Shown here: piece by piece, positions 8,951 through 15,382 of the stretch | Layout of the letters: the number at the start of each line of letters is the position of its first letter | How positions within the stretch are numbered: position 1 is the first letter of the stretch | NCBI GenBank assembly: GCA_019347995.1 | Contig: JAHWKH010000004.1 | Coordinates: forward strand, 1 to 18,797 | Source: Gemmatimonadota bacterium | Lineage (GTDB): Bacteria > Gemmatimonadota > Gemmatimonadetes > Longimicrobiales > UBA6960 | Reading direction: 5' to 3' | Length of the DNA: 18,797 bases | Notes under the pieces: model-generated | What the model was told of the DNA's origin: nothing | The model's input: only the letters and a program-made list of their open reading frames with translations | Database searches by the model: none | Program-made: the position numbers and the translations under genes

Positions 8951-10113
8951 GGACCTTCCATGCGCCAGAAGGCGATGCCGCCGGCCTGCTGGCCCACCGC
9001 CACGTCGGCCAGGCGCCGGAAGGTGCGCAGGTCGAAGACGTCCACCTTTCCCGGCTCGGCGCCCACGCCCTCCACGCTCACGAACGCGTAGCGGGAGTCC
9101 GGCGACACGACGACCCCGTGGGTCACCGTGGTGGAGGAGGGCGTGATCGCGAGGCTCTCGCCCGTCGCCAGGTCGAAGAACTCGACGGCCGCGCCCGACT
9201 TGAGCGTCGCCACCAGGAGGCGGCCGTCCGGCGTCGCCTCGAGGTTGTAGGGAGCGCGGCCCGCCTGGAACGTGCGCGTGACGCGCCAGGCCTGCCGGTC
9301 CACCTCGTGGATCACGTCGCTGCGGTTGCACGCCACGTACACGAAGCGGCCGTCCACCGACGGCTCCGCCCAGGTGGGCGAGCAGGTGGGGGCGTGGGCC
9401 GCCCCTCCCCGGGAACCGTGGTCCATGCCGCCCATCGCGGCCACGGCGTCCGGGGCGAGGGGACCCTCCGCCCCCGTTCCCACGCCGAATCGGCGGGACA
9501 CCTCGAACGTGCGGGTGTCGAGCTCCACGAGCTGGTCGTCCATCATGCACGCCGAATAGGCGTACAGACCATCCGGGGCGACGCGCATGCCGTGGGGCAT
9601 GGTGCACGTCTCGATCTGCTTCACCTCGATCATGTCGGGCGTGTAGACGACCGAGACCGTGGAAGGCACCATCTCCCCGTGGAGGTTGAAGTTCACCACG
9701 AAGGCGTAGAGGCCGTCGGGGGTGAGGTCCAGCGTCGCCGGGAAGTAGCCCAGCAGGATGGGCGCGGCCACCAGGGTGTCGGGACCCGCCTCGAACTTCC
9801 AGAGCTTCCCGTCGGGCACGCCGTGCCCCGTGGTCATGTAGACGAAGCGCCCGTCCGGGGCCACGGCGAATCCGTGAGGCCCCTCGTTCTCCACCGCCAT
9901 CTCGCCCACCGCCGTCGTGCTCTCGACAGTCGCGCCGTCGGGGCCGAAGCGGACGCGGTGCAGGAGGTCGGCCGACTCGGCGCCGACGTAGACGCGGTAG
10001 GTGGCCGTGGGCGGGACGGCGTCACCGCGGCCGCCGCCCGAGCCGGCGCACCCGGCGACGAAGAGGAGCGCCAGCGCGGAGGCGGCGCGGCGGAGGGTGG
10101 ATGGCTGAGGCAT
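8947..10113 (-). CDS. Beta-propeller lipoprotein (YncE/YVTN-like)
   Basis: This 388-aa protein starts with a lipoprotein signal: basic n-region, hydrophobic stretch and lipobox LFVAGC, with Cys22 the predicted lipidated residue. The mature part is a run of about 40-residue propeller-type repeats, each with a PDG/PDSRYAFV turn (APDGRFVYMTT, TPDGLYAFVVN, APDGLYAYSAC, SVDGRFVYVAC, TPDGRLLVATL, SPDSRYAFVSV), as in YncE and surface-layer YVTN proteins. A Gly/His-rich loop (MGGMDHGSRGG) interrupts the middle. An in-frame ATG at 10137 would add eight residues. Neither start has a clear ribosome site, so 10113 is chosen for its compact signal peptide. The gene overlaps the receiver-domain gene by 4 nt and is divergent from the second LVIVD gene. 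Ligand and role are unknown. Confidence 0.87.
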   Translation of the reverse strand: MPQPSTLRRAASALALLFVAGCAGSGGGRGDAVPPTATYRVYVGAESADLLHRVRFGPDGATVESTTAVGEMAVENEGPHGFAVAPDGRFVYMTTGHGVPDGKLWKFEAGPDTLVAAPILLGYFPATLDLTPDGLYAFVVNFNLHGEMVPSTVSVVYTPDMIEVKQIETCTMPHGMRVAPDGLYAYSACMMDDQLVELDTRTFEVSRRFGVGTGAEGPLAPDAVAAMGGMDHGSRGGAAHAPTCSPTWAEPSVDGRFVYVACNRSDVIHEVDRQAWRVTRTFQAGRAPYNLEATPDGRLLVATLKSGAAVEFFDLATGESLAITPSSTTVTHGVVVSPDSRYAFVSVEGVGAEPGKVDVFDLRTFRRLADVAVGQQAGGIAFWRMEGP

Positions 10114-10257
10114 GGTCCGGAGGCTTGACCTGGGCATGTGCGGATGGCGACCGTGGGGCCCGGCCAGCGAGCTGCAGGGGCGTCGCTGGGAGCGCCCTGA
10201 AGTTGCCCCTTTTCCCGGTCCGCCGCCAGCCGCGTCGTCCCACGGAGCCGAGCTTCC

Positions 10258-12300
10258 ATGAAAACGCTACGCACCCTCCTCGGTACCCTCCTGTTGCTGT
10301 CCGCCACGGCGCCCGTGGCGCCCCTGCACGGTCAGGAGTCGTCCGCGCTGCAGGCCGCCCGCCGCGTCGACCGGCTGGAAGCCCGTCCCGCCCGGGTCAG
10401 GGTGGGCCTCGGGGAGAGCGCCCCTCTCGACATCGTGGCCCTGGACGCCGAGGGCCGCCCCGTGGAGGGCGTGGAGCTCCGCGTGTTCGGGCGTGGCACC
10501 GAATGGGCCGCCGGGGCCGTGACCGGCACCGACGGGGGCGAGGGGCTGGTCATCGCCTCCCTCGTGGTGCCGCCGGACTTCGGGGGCGAGCCGCCCTCGG
10601 TGCGCGTTCCGGTCGAGGTGACGTGGCCCGCCATCACCCGCGTGGACGTGGCGACCCGGGAGGAGGGGCGGCTGTACGCCGGGACCTCGGTGCGGCATCG
10701 GGCGGCCGCGTTCCACGCCGACGGGTCGCCGCGACCCGGCGCGACCTTCGCGTGGTCGAGCTCGGATCCCTCGGTGGCCGAGGTGGACGCTTCCGGTATC
10801 GTGACGGCCCATCGGGCGGGCCGTGTGACGATCCACGTGGACTCCGAAGGCGCCCGTGGCTCCCTCACGTACGACGTGCCGGCGTTCCCCGCCCGCTCCC
10901 TCGAGATACGGGGCGGTGAGACCCGGGCGCGCACCGGGGACGTGGTGAGGTTCGAGGCCGTGGCGCGCGACGCGCAGGGGCGGCCGGTGCCTGACCTGCC
11001 GTTGGTCTGGTCCACCCGCTACGTGCCCGACGACACGATCCACGCCCCGGGGGCCTCGGGCCTGGTCGAAGACGGGAGCTTCGTGGGAGAGCAGCCGGGC
11101 CAATACTGGGTCGTGGCCTCGGCGGGCGACCTGGTGGCGCGCAGCCGCGTGGACGTGCGTCCGCGCAACGCCGTGCGCCCGGTGGAGCCCATGGGCCAGG
11201 GCTCGGTGAGCGACGTCCACACGTCGGACCTCTGGGTGTTCGAGGGCGTGGATGGCCGCGACTACGCGCTCACCGGCACGTGGGGCGGGGACGGCTGGGC
11301 GTACGTGTGGGACGTGACCGACCCCGCGTCTCCGACCAAGACGGACTCGATCAAGGTGGACGCGCGCACGGTCAACGACGTGAAGGTCTCGCCCGACGGG
11401 CGCTGGGGGGCGCTGTCGCGGGAGGGTGCGTCGAACCGCAGGAACGGCGTGGTGATCCTCGACCTGGCCGACCCGGCGCACCCGGTCGTGGCTTCGACGT
11501 ACGACGACGGGCTCACGGGCGGGGTGCACAACATGTTCGCCACCGAGGACCACCTGTTCGCCCTGTCGGGGGGCGACAAGTACGTGATCCTGGACATGGG
11601 CGACCTGCGCAATCCACGCTACGTGAGCGAGTACGACCATCCCGACTCGCGCATCCACGACGTGTGGGTGCACGACGGCGTCGCCTACTCGTCGGAGTGG
11701 CAGAACGGCGTCGTGGTGGTGGACGTGGGCCACGGCCGCTGGGGCGGCTCCCTGGAGAACCCCGTGTTCGTGACCAACGTCCCCTACCCGGTGGGCGCGA
11801 CCCACGCCGCCTTCCCGTACGTGCAGGAGAGCACGGGCAAGGTCTACCTCTTCCTGGGCGACGAGATCATGAGCCGCGAGGGCGCGGCGTGGAGCGGCGC
11901 GGGGCTCGGTCGCGTCCCCGAGAAGGGCGGCACGCCCAGCGTGACCCGCGGCTACGTCCACGTCATCGACTTCACCGATCCCGAGAACCCGAAGGACGTC
12001 GCGCGCTACGAGGTGCCCGAGTTCGGGACCCACAACATGTGGGTCGAGGACGACCTGCTCTACGTGGCCTACTACGAAGGCGGCGTCCGGGTGGTGGACG
12101 TCTCGGGGGAGCTCATGGGCAACCTGGCGGACCAGGGACGCGAGGTCGCCGTCTTCAAGGCCTTCGATCCCGACGGGTTCGCGCCGAACGCGCCCATGGC
12201 GTGGGGGCCCCAGCCGTTCAAGGGCCATCTGTTCTTCAGCGACTTCAACTCCGGGCTCTGGTCGGTGCGCATCCAGCCGGAGCCGCGGCCGGTGAGCTGA
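10258..12300 (+). CDS. Secreted Ig-like/LVIVD-repeat protein, copy 2
   Basis: This intact 680-aa paralog of the broken gene at 6468-8499 is predicted to be exported: the signal peptide is residues 1 to about 26, ending APLHGQ. An N-terminal strand-rich domain (about 35-125) comes first. It is followed by a Big_2-like domain (about 125-207, with AWSSSDPSVAEVDASGIV) and a third Ig-like domain (about 213-302). From about residue 315 to the end come LVIVD repeats, such as YVWDVTDPASPTKTDS, VVILDLADPAHPV, YVILDMGDLRNPRYV and YVHVIDFTDPENPKDVARY, expected to build a beta-propeller. The final motif FFSDFNSGLWSV is shared with copy 1. GGAG lies about 11 nt before the ATG. Ligand and catalytic activity cannot be inferred; a surface-binding or scaffold role is plausible. 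A strong hairpin follows the stop. Confidence 0.92.
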   Translation: MKTLRTLLGTLLLLSATAPVAPLHGQESSALQAARRVDRLEARPARVRVGLGESAPLDIVALDAEGRPVEGVELRVFGRGTEWAAGAVTGTDGGEGLVIASLVVPPDFGGEPPSVRVPVEVTWPAITRVDVATREEGRLYAGTSVRHRAAAFHADGSPRPGATFAWSSSDPSVAEVDASGIVTAHRAGRVTIHVDSEGARGSLTYDVPAFPARSLEIRGGETRARTGDVVRFEAVARDAQGRPVPDLPLVWSTRYVPDDTIHAPGASGLVEDGSFVGEQPGQYWVVASAGDLVARSRVDVRPRNAVRPVEPMGQGSVSDVHTSDLWVFEGVDGRDYALTGTWGGDGWAYVWDVTDPASPTKTDSIKVDARTVNDVKVSPDGRWGALSREGASNRRNGVVILDLADPAHPVVASTYDDGLTGGVHNMFATEDHLFALSGGDKYVILDMGDLRNPRYVSEYDHPDSRIHDVWVHDGVAYSSEWQNGVVVVDVGHGRWGGSLENPVFVTNVPYPVGATHAAFPYVQESTGKVYLFLGDEIMSREGAAWSGAGLGRVPEKGGTPSVTRGYVHVIDFTDPENPKDVARYEVPEFGTHNMWVEDDLLYVAYYEGGVRVVDVSGELMGNLADQGREVAVFKAFDPDGFAPNAPMAWGPQPFKGHLFFSDFNSGLWSVRIQPEPRPVS

Positions 12301-12324
12301 GGCCGATCCTGCCACCGCGCTCCC

Positions 12325-12354
12325 GGGGGGCGCCGGCCGTGGCCGGCGCCCCCC
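12325..12354 (+). terminator. GC-rich hairpin after LVIVD copy 2
   Basis: A perfect 14-bp stem (GGGGGGCGCCGGCC, loop GT, exact complement) begins 24 nt after the stop codon. The downstream sequence (GTTGCGCCTTCGTTCC) has only scattered T residues. The terminator role is inferred from position and stability. Confidence 0.65.
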
Positions 12355-12384
12355 GTTGCGCCTTCGTTCCATACCCTCTAGGAT

Positions 12385-12417
12385 GGAACAATCCAAGTGA
12401 TTGTCCGGTATTCACTT
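12385..12417. promoter_or_regulatory. Overlapping small inverted repeats upstream of the 109-aa gene
   Basis: This is one of the few AT-richer patches in the window. It contains AAGTGA (12395-12400) and TCACTT (12412-12417), a perfect 6-nt inverted repeat with an 11-nt spacer, the geometry of a dimeric repressor site. Overlapping it, GGAACAATC (12385-12393) can pair with GATTGTCC (12399-12406) around a 5-nt loop with one bulged base. It sits about 50-80 nt upstream of the ATG at 12469. No confident -35/-10 pair was identified, so operator or promoter function is speculative. Confidence 0.3.
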
Positions 12418-12468
12418 ACAGGCCGTAAGGTTGGGCCGTTGTTTCGTTGACGATCGACAAGGAGCCCC

Positions 12469-12798
12469 ATGGGCAAGCATGACAATACAGCGTTGGACCG
12501 GGCGCGCGACGAGCTGATGAGCCACGTCATCCGCTGCGACGTCCTTGAAGCCGAGCACGACCATCGCCGCGAGTGGCTGCACGAGACGATGGACTACATG
12601 GCGGAGCGCTACCCGCAGCTCTCCGATCTCCAGATCACGCAGCTCGAGATGATCGGGCGGCAGTTCATCAAGCCGCCGATTCCCCACGGTGCGGGCCACA
12701 CCGCCCACACGCGGGATCGCAGGCTGGACGAGCGCATGGATGAAGAGGCCGAGGAGCGTGCGGTCGTGGAGGAGGAGATCCAGGCGGCCGCCGCCTGA
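12469..12798 (+). CDS. Uncharacterised 109-aa cytoplasmic protein
   Basis: I do not recognise this protein. It starts at ATG 12469 behind a strong AAGGAG ribosome site 4 nt away, better than those of most neighbours, and its codon use matches the window, so it is very likely a real gene. The product is strongly charged, with about 30 acidic residues and many Arg and His, has no signal peptide or membrane segment, and looks largely helical. A central segment (EWLHETMDYMAERYPQLSDLQITQLEMIGRQF in two helix-like stretches) is followed by a Pro/His/Gly linker and an acidic C-terminal helix. The single cysteine lies in HVIRCDVLEAEHDH, a His/Cys/acid cluster that might bind metal, which is only a guess. 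It is monocistronic: hairpins separate it from the LVIVD gene upstream and the convergent NAD-salvage genes downstream. Confidence 0.78.
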   Translation: MGKHDNTALDRARDELMSHVIRCDVLEAEHDHRREWLHETMDYMAERYPQLSDLQITQLEMIGRQFIKPPIPHGAGHTAHTRDRRLDERMDEEAEERAVVEEEIQAAAA

Positions 12799-12820
12799 CG
12801 ATCGCGTTCCTACCGGAACG

Positions 12821-12861
12821 ACGAAGGGGCGGCCCGCACCGGACGCGGGCCGCCCCTTCGT
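12821..12861. terminator. Bidirectional hairpin between convergent genes
   Basis: A perfect 17-bp stem, ACGAAGGGGCGGCCCGC, has a 7-nt loop (ACCGGAC) and the exact complement. It lies 22 nt after the 109-aa gene and 30 nt beyond the stop of the nicotinamidase gene on the other strand. The flank on the plus side (TTCATTTCC) is modestly T-rich. Its edges (GAAGGGG/CCCCTTC) match those of the hairpin at 3547-3579. Confidence 0.75.
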
Positions 12862-12891
12862 TCATTTCCGTCCAGTCGTGCCCGGCGGGCG

Positions 12892-13611
12892 CTACCCGGA
12901 CAGCTCCTCGAGCGTCGCGACCCGCCCGCGGCGTGCCCACCGCGCCAGCGTCTCCTCCTCCTCCTCCAGCCCCAGCCCCCACGTCGCGTCGCGCACCGCC
13001 ACCACGTCGCGGCCCCGGTCCTGGAGCCCGTCCACGGCGCCCGTGACGCAGACGTCGCGGGCGACGCCGACCACGAAGAACTCCAGCGCCCGCCCCAGGG
13101 TCTCCTCCAGCGCGTCCACGAACGCTTCGGTGGCGGGATTGCCCTCGAACACGTCGAAGCGATTCTTCCGGATGAAGACCGGACGGTTCTCCTCGAACGC
13201 GAGGCGCGCCACCTCCCTTCCCCGCTCCGGTGAGGCGCCCACCTCCAGGACCACCGGGGTGGCCGGGCGGACGGGTTCGATGAGGTACGCGCCCTCACGC
13301 TCGGCGGGGTCGTGCGAACGTCCCATGCAATGGGGAGGGTAGGTGCCCCTCGCGGCGTCGGGAGCGTCCGGGTCGATCTCCGCGTCGTCGTAGCCGTGCC
13401 AGTCCCCGGTGAAGACGACCAGGTCGCAGTGCTCCTCCATCCAGCGCACCGCCGCCACGATGCGGTCCCGCACCTGGACGGCTCCGGCGTCGGCGGGGTC
13501 GCCGAGGTCGTGCACGTAGAGGCGCCCTTCCGGCTCCATGAAGTCCTTCTGCACGTCCACGACCCAGCCGATCCTGGCCGGTCTCGCGCTCGCCGCGTCC
13601 GATCCGCTCAC
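12892..13611 (-). CDS. pncA: Nicotinamidase (isochorismatase-fold cysteine hydrolase)
   Basis: This 239-aa cytoplasmic enzyme converts nicotinamide to nicotinate and ammonia. The catalytic triad of the family is visible: Asp19 in VVDVQKDF, Lys149 in IRKNRFDVF and the nucleophile Cys188 in GVARDVCVTGAVDG. Metal ligands as in PncA are Asp70 and His72 (TGDWHGYDD) and His94 (TYPPHC). The length is at the upper end for the family, with an Asp-rich stretch (DDAEIDPDAPDA) between the metal ligands. The start is a GTG overlapping the TGA of the upstream phosphoribosyltransferase gene (GTGA). The neighbouring gene consumes nicotinate, which supports nicotinamidase over isochorismatase or another cysteine hydrolase. 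A bidirectional hairpin lies downstream. Confidence 0.91.
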   Translation of the reverse strand: MSGSDAASARPARIGWVVDVQKDFMEPEGRLYVHDLGDPADAGAVQVRDRIVAAVRWMEEHCDLVVFTGDWHGYDDAEIDPDAPDAARGTYPPHCMGRSHDPAEREGAYLIEPVRPATPVVLEVGASPERGREVARLAFEENRPVFIRKNRFDVFEGNPATEAFVDALEETLGRALEFFVVGVARDVCVTGAVDGLQDRGRDVVAVRDATWGLGLEEEEETLARWARRGRVATLEELSG

Positions 13612-14705
13612 GCCACCCGCGCCATCCTCGAGTTGGGGCGATAGCCGCGGCCGACCTTGGCGAGGGGACGTCCGTCCACCTTCACCACGTCGGCCGTGTA
13701 GTCGAAGCTCCCCTGCACCAGGGAGGAGCCCACCCCGTAGGAGTCCACCGGCACGCCGGCGTCCTCGAACGCGCGGATCTTGCCGGCGTCGAAGCCGCCC
13801 GACACCACGATGCGTACGTGCCCGAACCCCTCCGCGTCCAGGGCGTCGCGCACCTGGTGGACCAGGCGGGGGTTCACGCCGGTGGGGTCGAAGTCGCCCA
13901 TGGAATCCAGCAAGGATGCGTCCACGAGCTGGGCCGACGTGTCGAGGCGCACCCCGTAGAGCCGGTCACCCATGGCGCGGGCCACGGCCAGGGACGTCCC
14001 GACGCAGTCGTTGTCGAAGTCCACCAGGGCGATGATGTTCACGTCGGGCGGCATCTGGCGTGCCAGCGCCCGCGTCGCCGCCACCGTGTCGCCGCCGAAC
14101 GCGGCGATGAGGGCGTGGGGGACGGTGCCCATCCCCCGCGAGCCCCACCAGGAGGCCTGGGCGTCGGTGGACACGCCGATGGCGCCGGCGACGTGGGCGG
14201 CCCAGCCGTCGCCGGTCTGGACCATCCAGTGGTCGTGGCGCGCCGGAAAGAACAGGACCGGCCGGGGCCAGGCCGCCTCCACCACCTGGCGCGTCCGGGT
14301 CGCGATGCGGGTGCGCCGCGCCAGGACGCCCAGGTAGAGCGTCTCGAGATGGGCGAAGGCCGGATACGGACCCGTGATGTGCATCACCGTCTCCCACGGC
14401 TCGATGCGGTCGCCGTCGCGCAGCGACCACACCTCGATGTCGTCCCAGTGGAAGCCCTCGGTGAGGCAGAGCTTGAGGATCGCCACCGCCTCGTCGGTGC
14501 CCACCACCCAGGCGTGCTTCTTCTGGAAGACCTGCATCGTCACCACGGGCGCGATGCCCTCTCCCTGGAGGACCTCCCGGGCCCGCACGAAATAGCGGTC
14601 GGAGTAGTACCCGCTCCGCATCTTCTCCACTGGCAGCTTGAAGATGGCCGGATCCAGGCGCTCCTCGCGGCGCACAGGCGGAGGCGGGCGATCGGGTGGT
14701 GGCAT
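13608..14705 (-). CDS. pncB: Nicotinate phosphoribosyltransferase
   Basis: This 365-aa enzyme makes nicotinate mononucleotide from nicotinate and PRPP, the committed step of the Preiss-Handler route to NAD. Recognisable parts are SGYYSDRYF near the N terminus (about 31-39), the central AHLETLYLGVLARRTRIATRT, WWGSRGMGTVPHALIAAFGGDTV (about 186-208, containing the likely catalytic His197), ALVDFDNDC, and the phosphate-binding VSGGFD (301-306) and GVGSSLV (325-331). The length and layout fit the short nicotinate-type enzymes rather than the 430-aa E. coli form. The start at 14705 follows a good GGAGGA site; a longer open frame upstream was rejected. It overlaps the nicotinamidase gene by 4 nt in a two-gene operon, so product and substrate enzymes are co-made. 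Confidence 0.93.
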   Translation of the reverse strand: MPPPDRPPPPVRREERLDPAIFKLPVEKMRSGYYSDRYFVRAREVLQGEGIAPVVTMQVFQKKHAWVVGTDEAVAILKLCLTEGFHWDDIEVWSLRDGDRIEPWETVMHITGPYPAFAHLETLYLGVLARRTRIATRTRQVVEAAWPRPVLFFPARHDHWMVQTGDGWAAHVAGAIGVSTDAQASWWGSRGMGTVPHALIAAFGGDTVAATRALARQMPPDVNIIALVDFDNDCVGTSLAVARAMGDRLYGVRLDTSAQLVDASLLDSMGDFDPTGVNPRLVHQVRDALDAEGFGHVRIVVSGGFDAGKIRAFEDAGVPVDSYGVGSSLVQGSFDYTADVVKVDGRPLAKVGRGYRPNSRMARVA

Positions 14706-14864
14706 GCGTCCTCCGGAGATGCGATGAAGCACGGGATCGGCCCGCGAGGAAAGGCCCGGCCGGACGGGCCCTCCGGAAACCGCGGACGACTGCACGGGTA
14801 GGCAGGTCCACGGAGCGCCGCAAGGCGGTCCCGACATCTTCCCCGATTATCCAAGGAGCGCGGC

Positions 14865-15293
14865 ATGGCGGTACGCACGGCGGACGCGGAGTGGAAGGGC
14901 GACCTGCAGTCGGGCAGCGGATCCCTCCAGTCGGGCAGCGGCGCGTTGAAGGGCAGCTACTCCTTCGTGTCCCGCTTCGAGGAGGGCTCCGGCACCAATC
15001 CCGAGGAGCTCATCGCAGCCGCCCACGCCGGCTGCTTCTCCATGGCCCTGGCGGGCCAGCTCGCCAAGGCCGGCCACAAGCCCGAGAGCATCCGTACCAC
15101 GGCCCGCGTGCACCTGGAGAAGAGCGCGGAGGGATTCTCGATCACGAAGATCGAGCTACAGACCCGGGCGCGGGTGTCCGGAGTCGACGAGGCGACGTTC
15201 CGCGAGAAGGCCGAGGGCGCCAAGGCCGGCTGTCCCGTGTCCCGCGCCCTGGGGGCCGTGCCCATCGAGCTGGACGCACGGCTGGAGGCATAG
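14865..15293 (+). CDS. OsmC family peroxiredoxin-like protein
   Basis: This 142-aa protein of the OsmC/Ohr superfamily reduces organic hydroperoxides through two cysteines. Both are present: Cys57 in AAHAGCFSMAL and Cys123 in AKAGCPVSRAL. The diagnostic segment SRFEEGSGTNPEELIAAAHAGC matches the OsmC branch. Length is normal. The N terminus contains a short internal repeat (LQSGSGSLQSGSGALKG), which partly reflects the usual Gly-rich turn of the family. An AAGGAG site lies 8 nt before the ATG. The gene is divergent from pncB, with 159 nt between the two starts, so each has its own promoter there; the only AT-rich hexamer I see is GATTAT at 14845. The physiological substrate is unknown. Confidence 0.93.
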   Translation: MAVRTADAEWKGDLQSGSGSLQSGSGALKGSYSFVSRFEEGSGTNPEELIAAAHAGCFSMALAGQLAKAGHKPESIRTTARVHLEKSAEGFSITKIELQTRARVSGVDEATFREKAEGAKAGCPVSRALGAVPIELDARLEA

Positions 15294-15320
15294 GAGCCGG
15301 AGGTCGGCGAGCGCGGGCGC

Positions 15321-15360
15321 GGCGGTGAGATGACGGGGACGCCCTTGTCCCATCTCCGCC
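15321..15360 (+). terminator. Possible bulged hairpin after the OsmC-family gene
   Basis: Complementary segments GGCG/CGCC, GAGATG/CATCTC and GGAC/GTCC can stack into one bulged hairpin around the loop GCCCTT, 28 nt after the stop codon. No U-tract follows, and the next gene is in the same direction only 22 nt later, so it may instead be a leader structure of that gene. Confidence 0.3.
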
Positions 15361-15382
15361 CGCCCTCGATTGTCATCCATCC

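Noticed and set aside
10267..12396. A 709-codon open frame on the minus strand opposite LVIVD copy 2, with a similar frame at 7132-8418 opposite copy 1.
   Set aside because: Both are low-complexity His/Val/Arg/Gly shadows. Their similarity to each other only mirrors the similarity of the sense genes.
14903..14935. A tandem repeat CAGTCGGGCAGCGG inside the OsmC-family gene, considered as a recent duplication.
   Set aside because: The encoded Gly/Ser-rich turn is a normal part of the OsmC N terminus and the protein has the usual family length.
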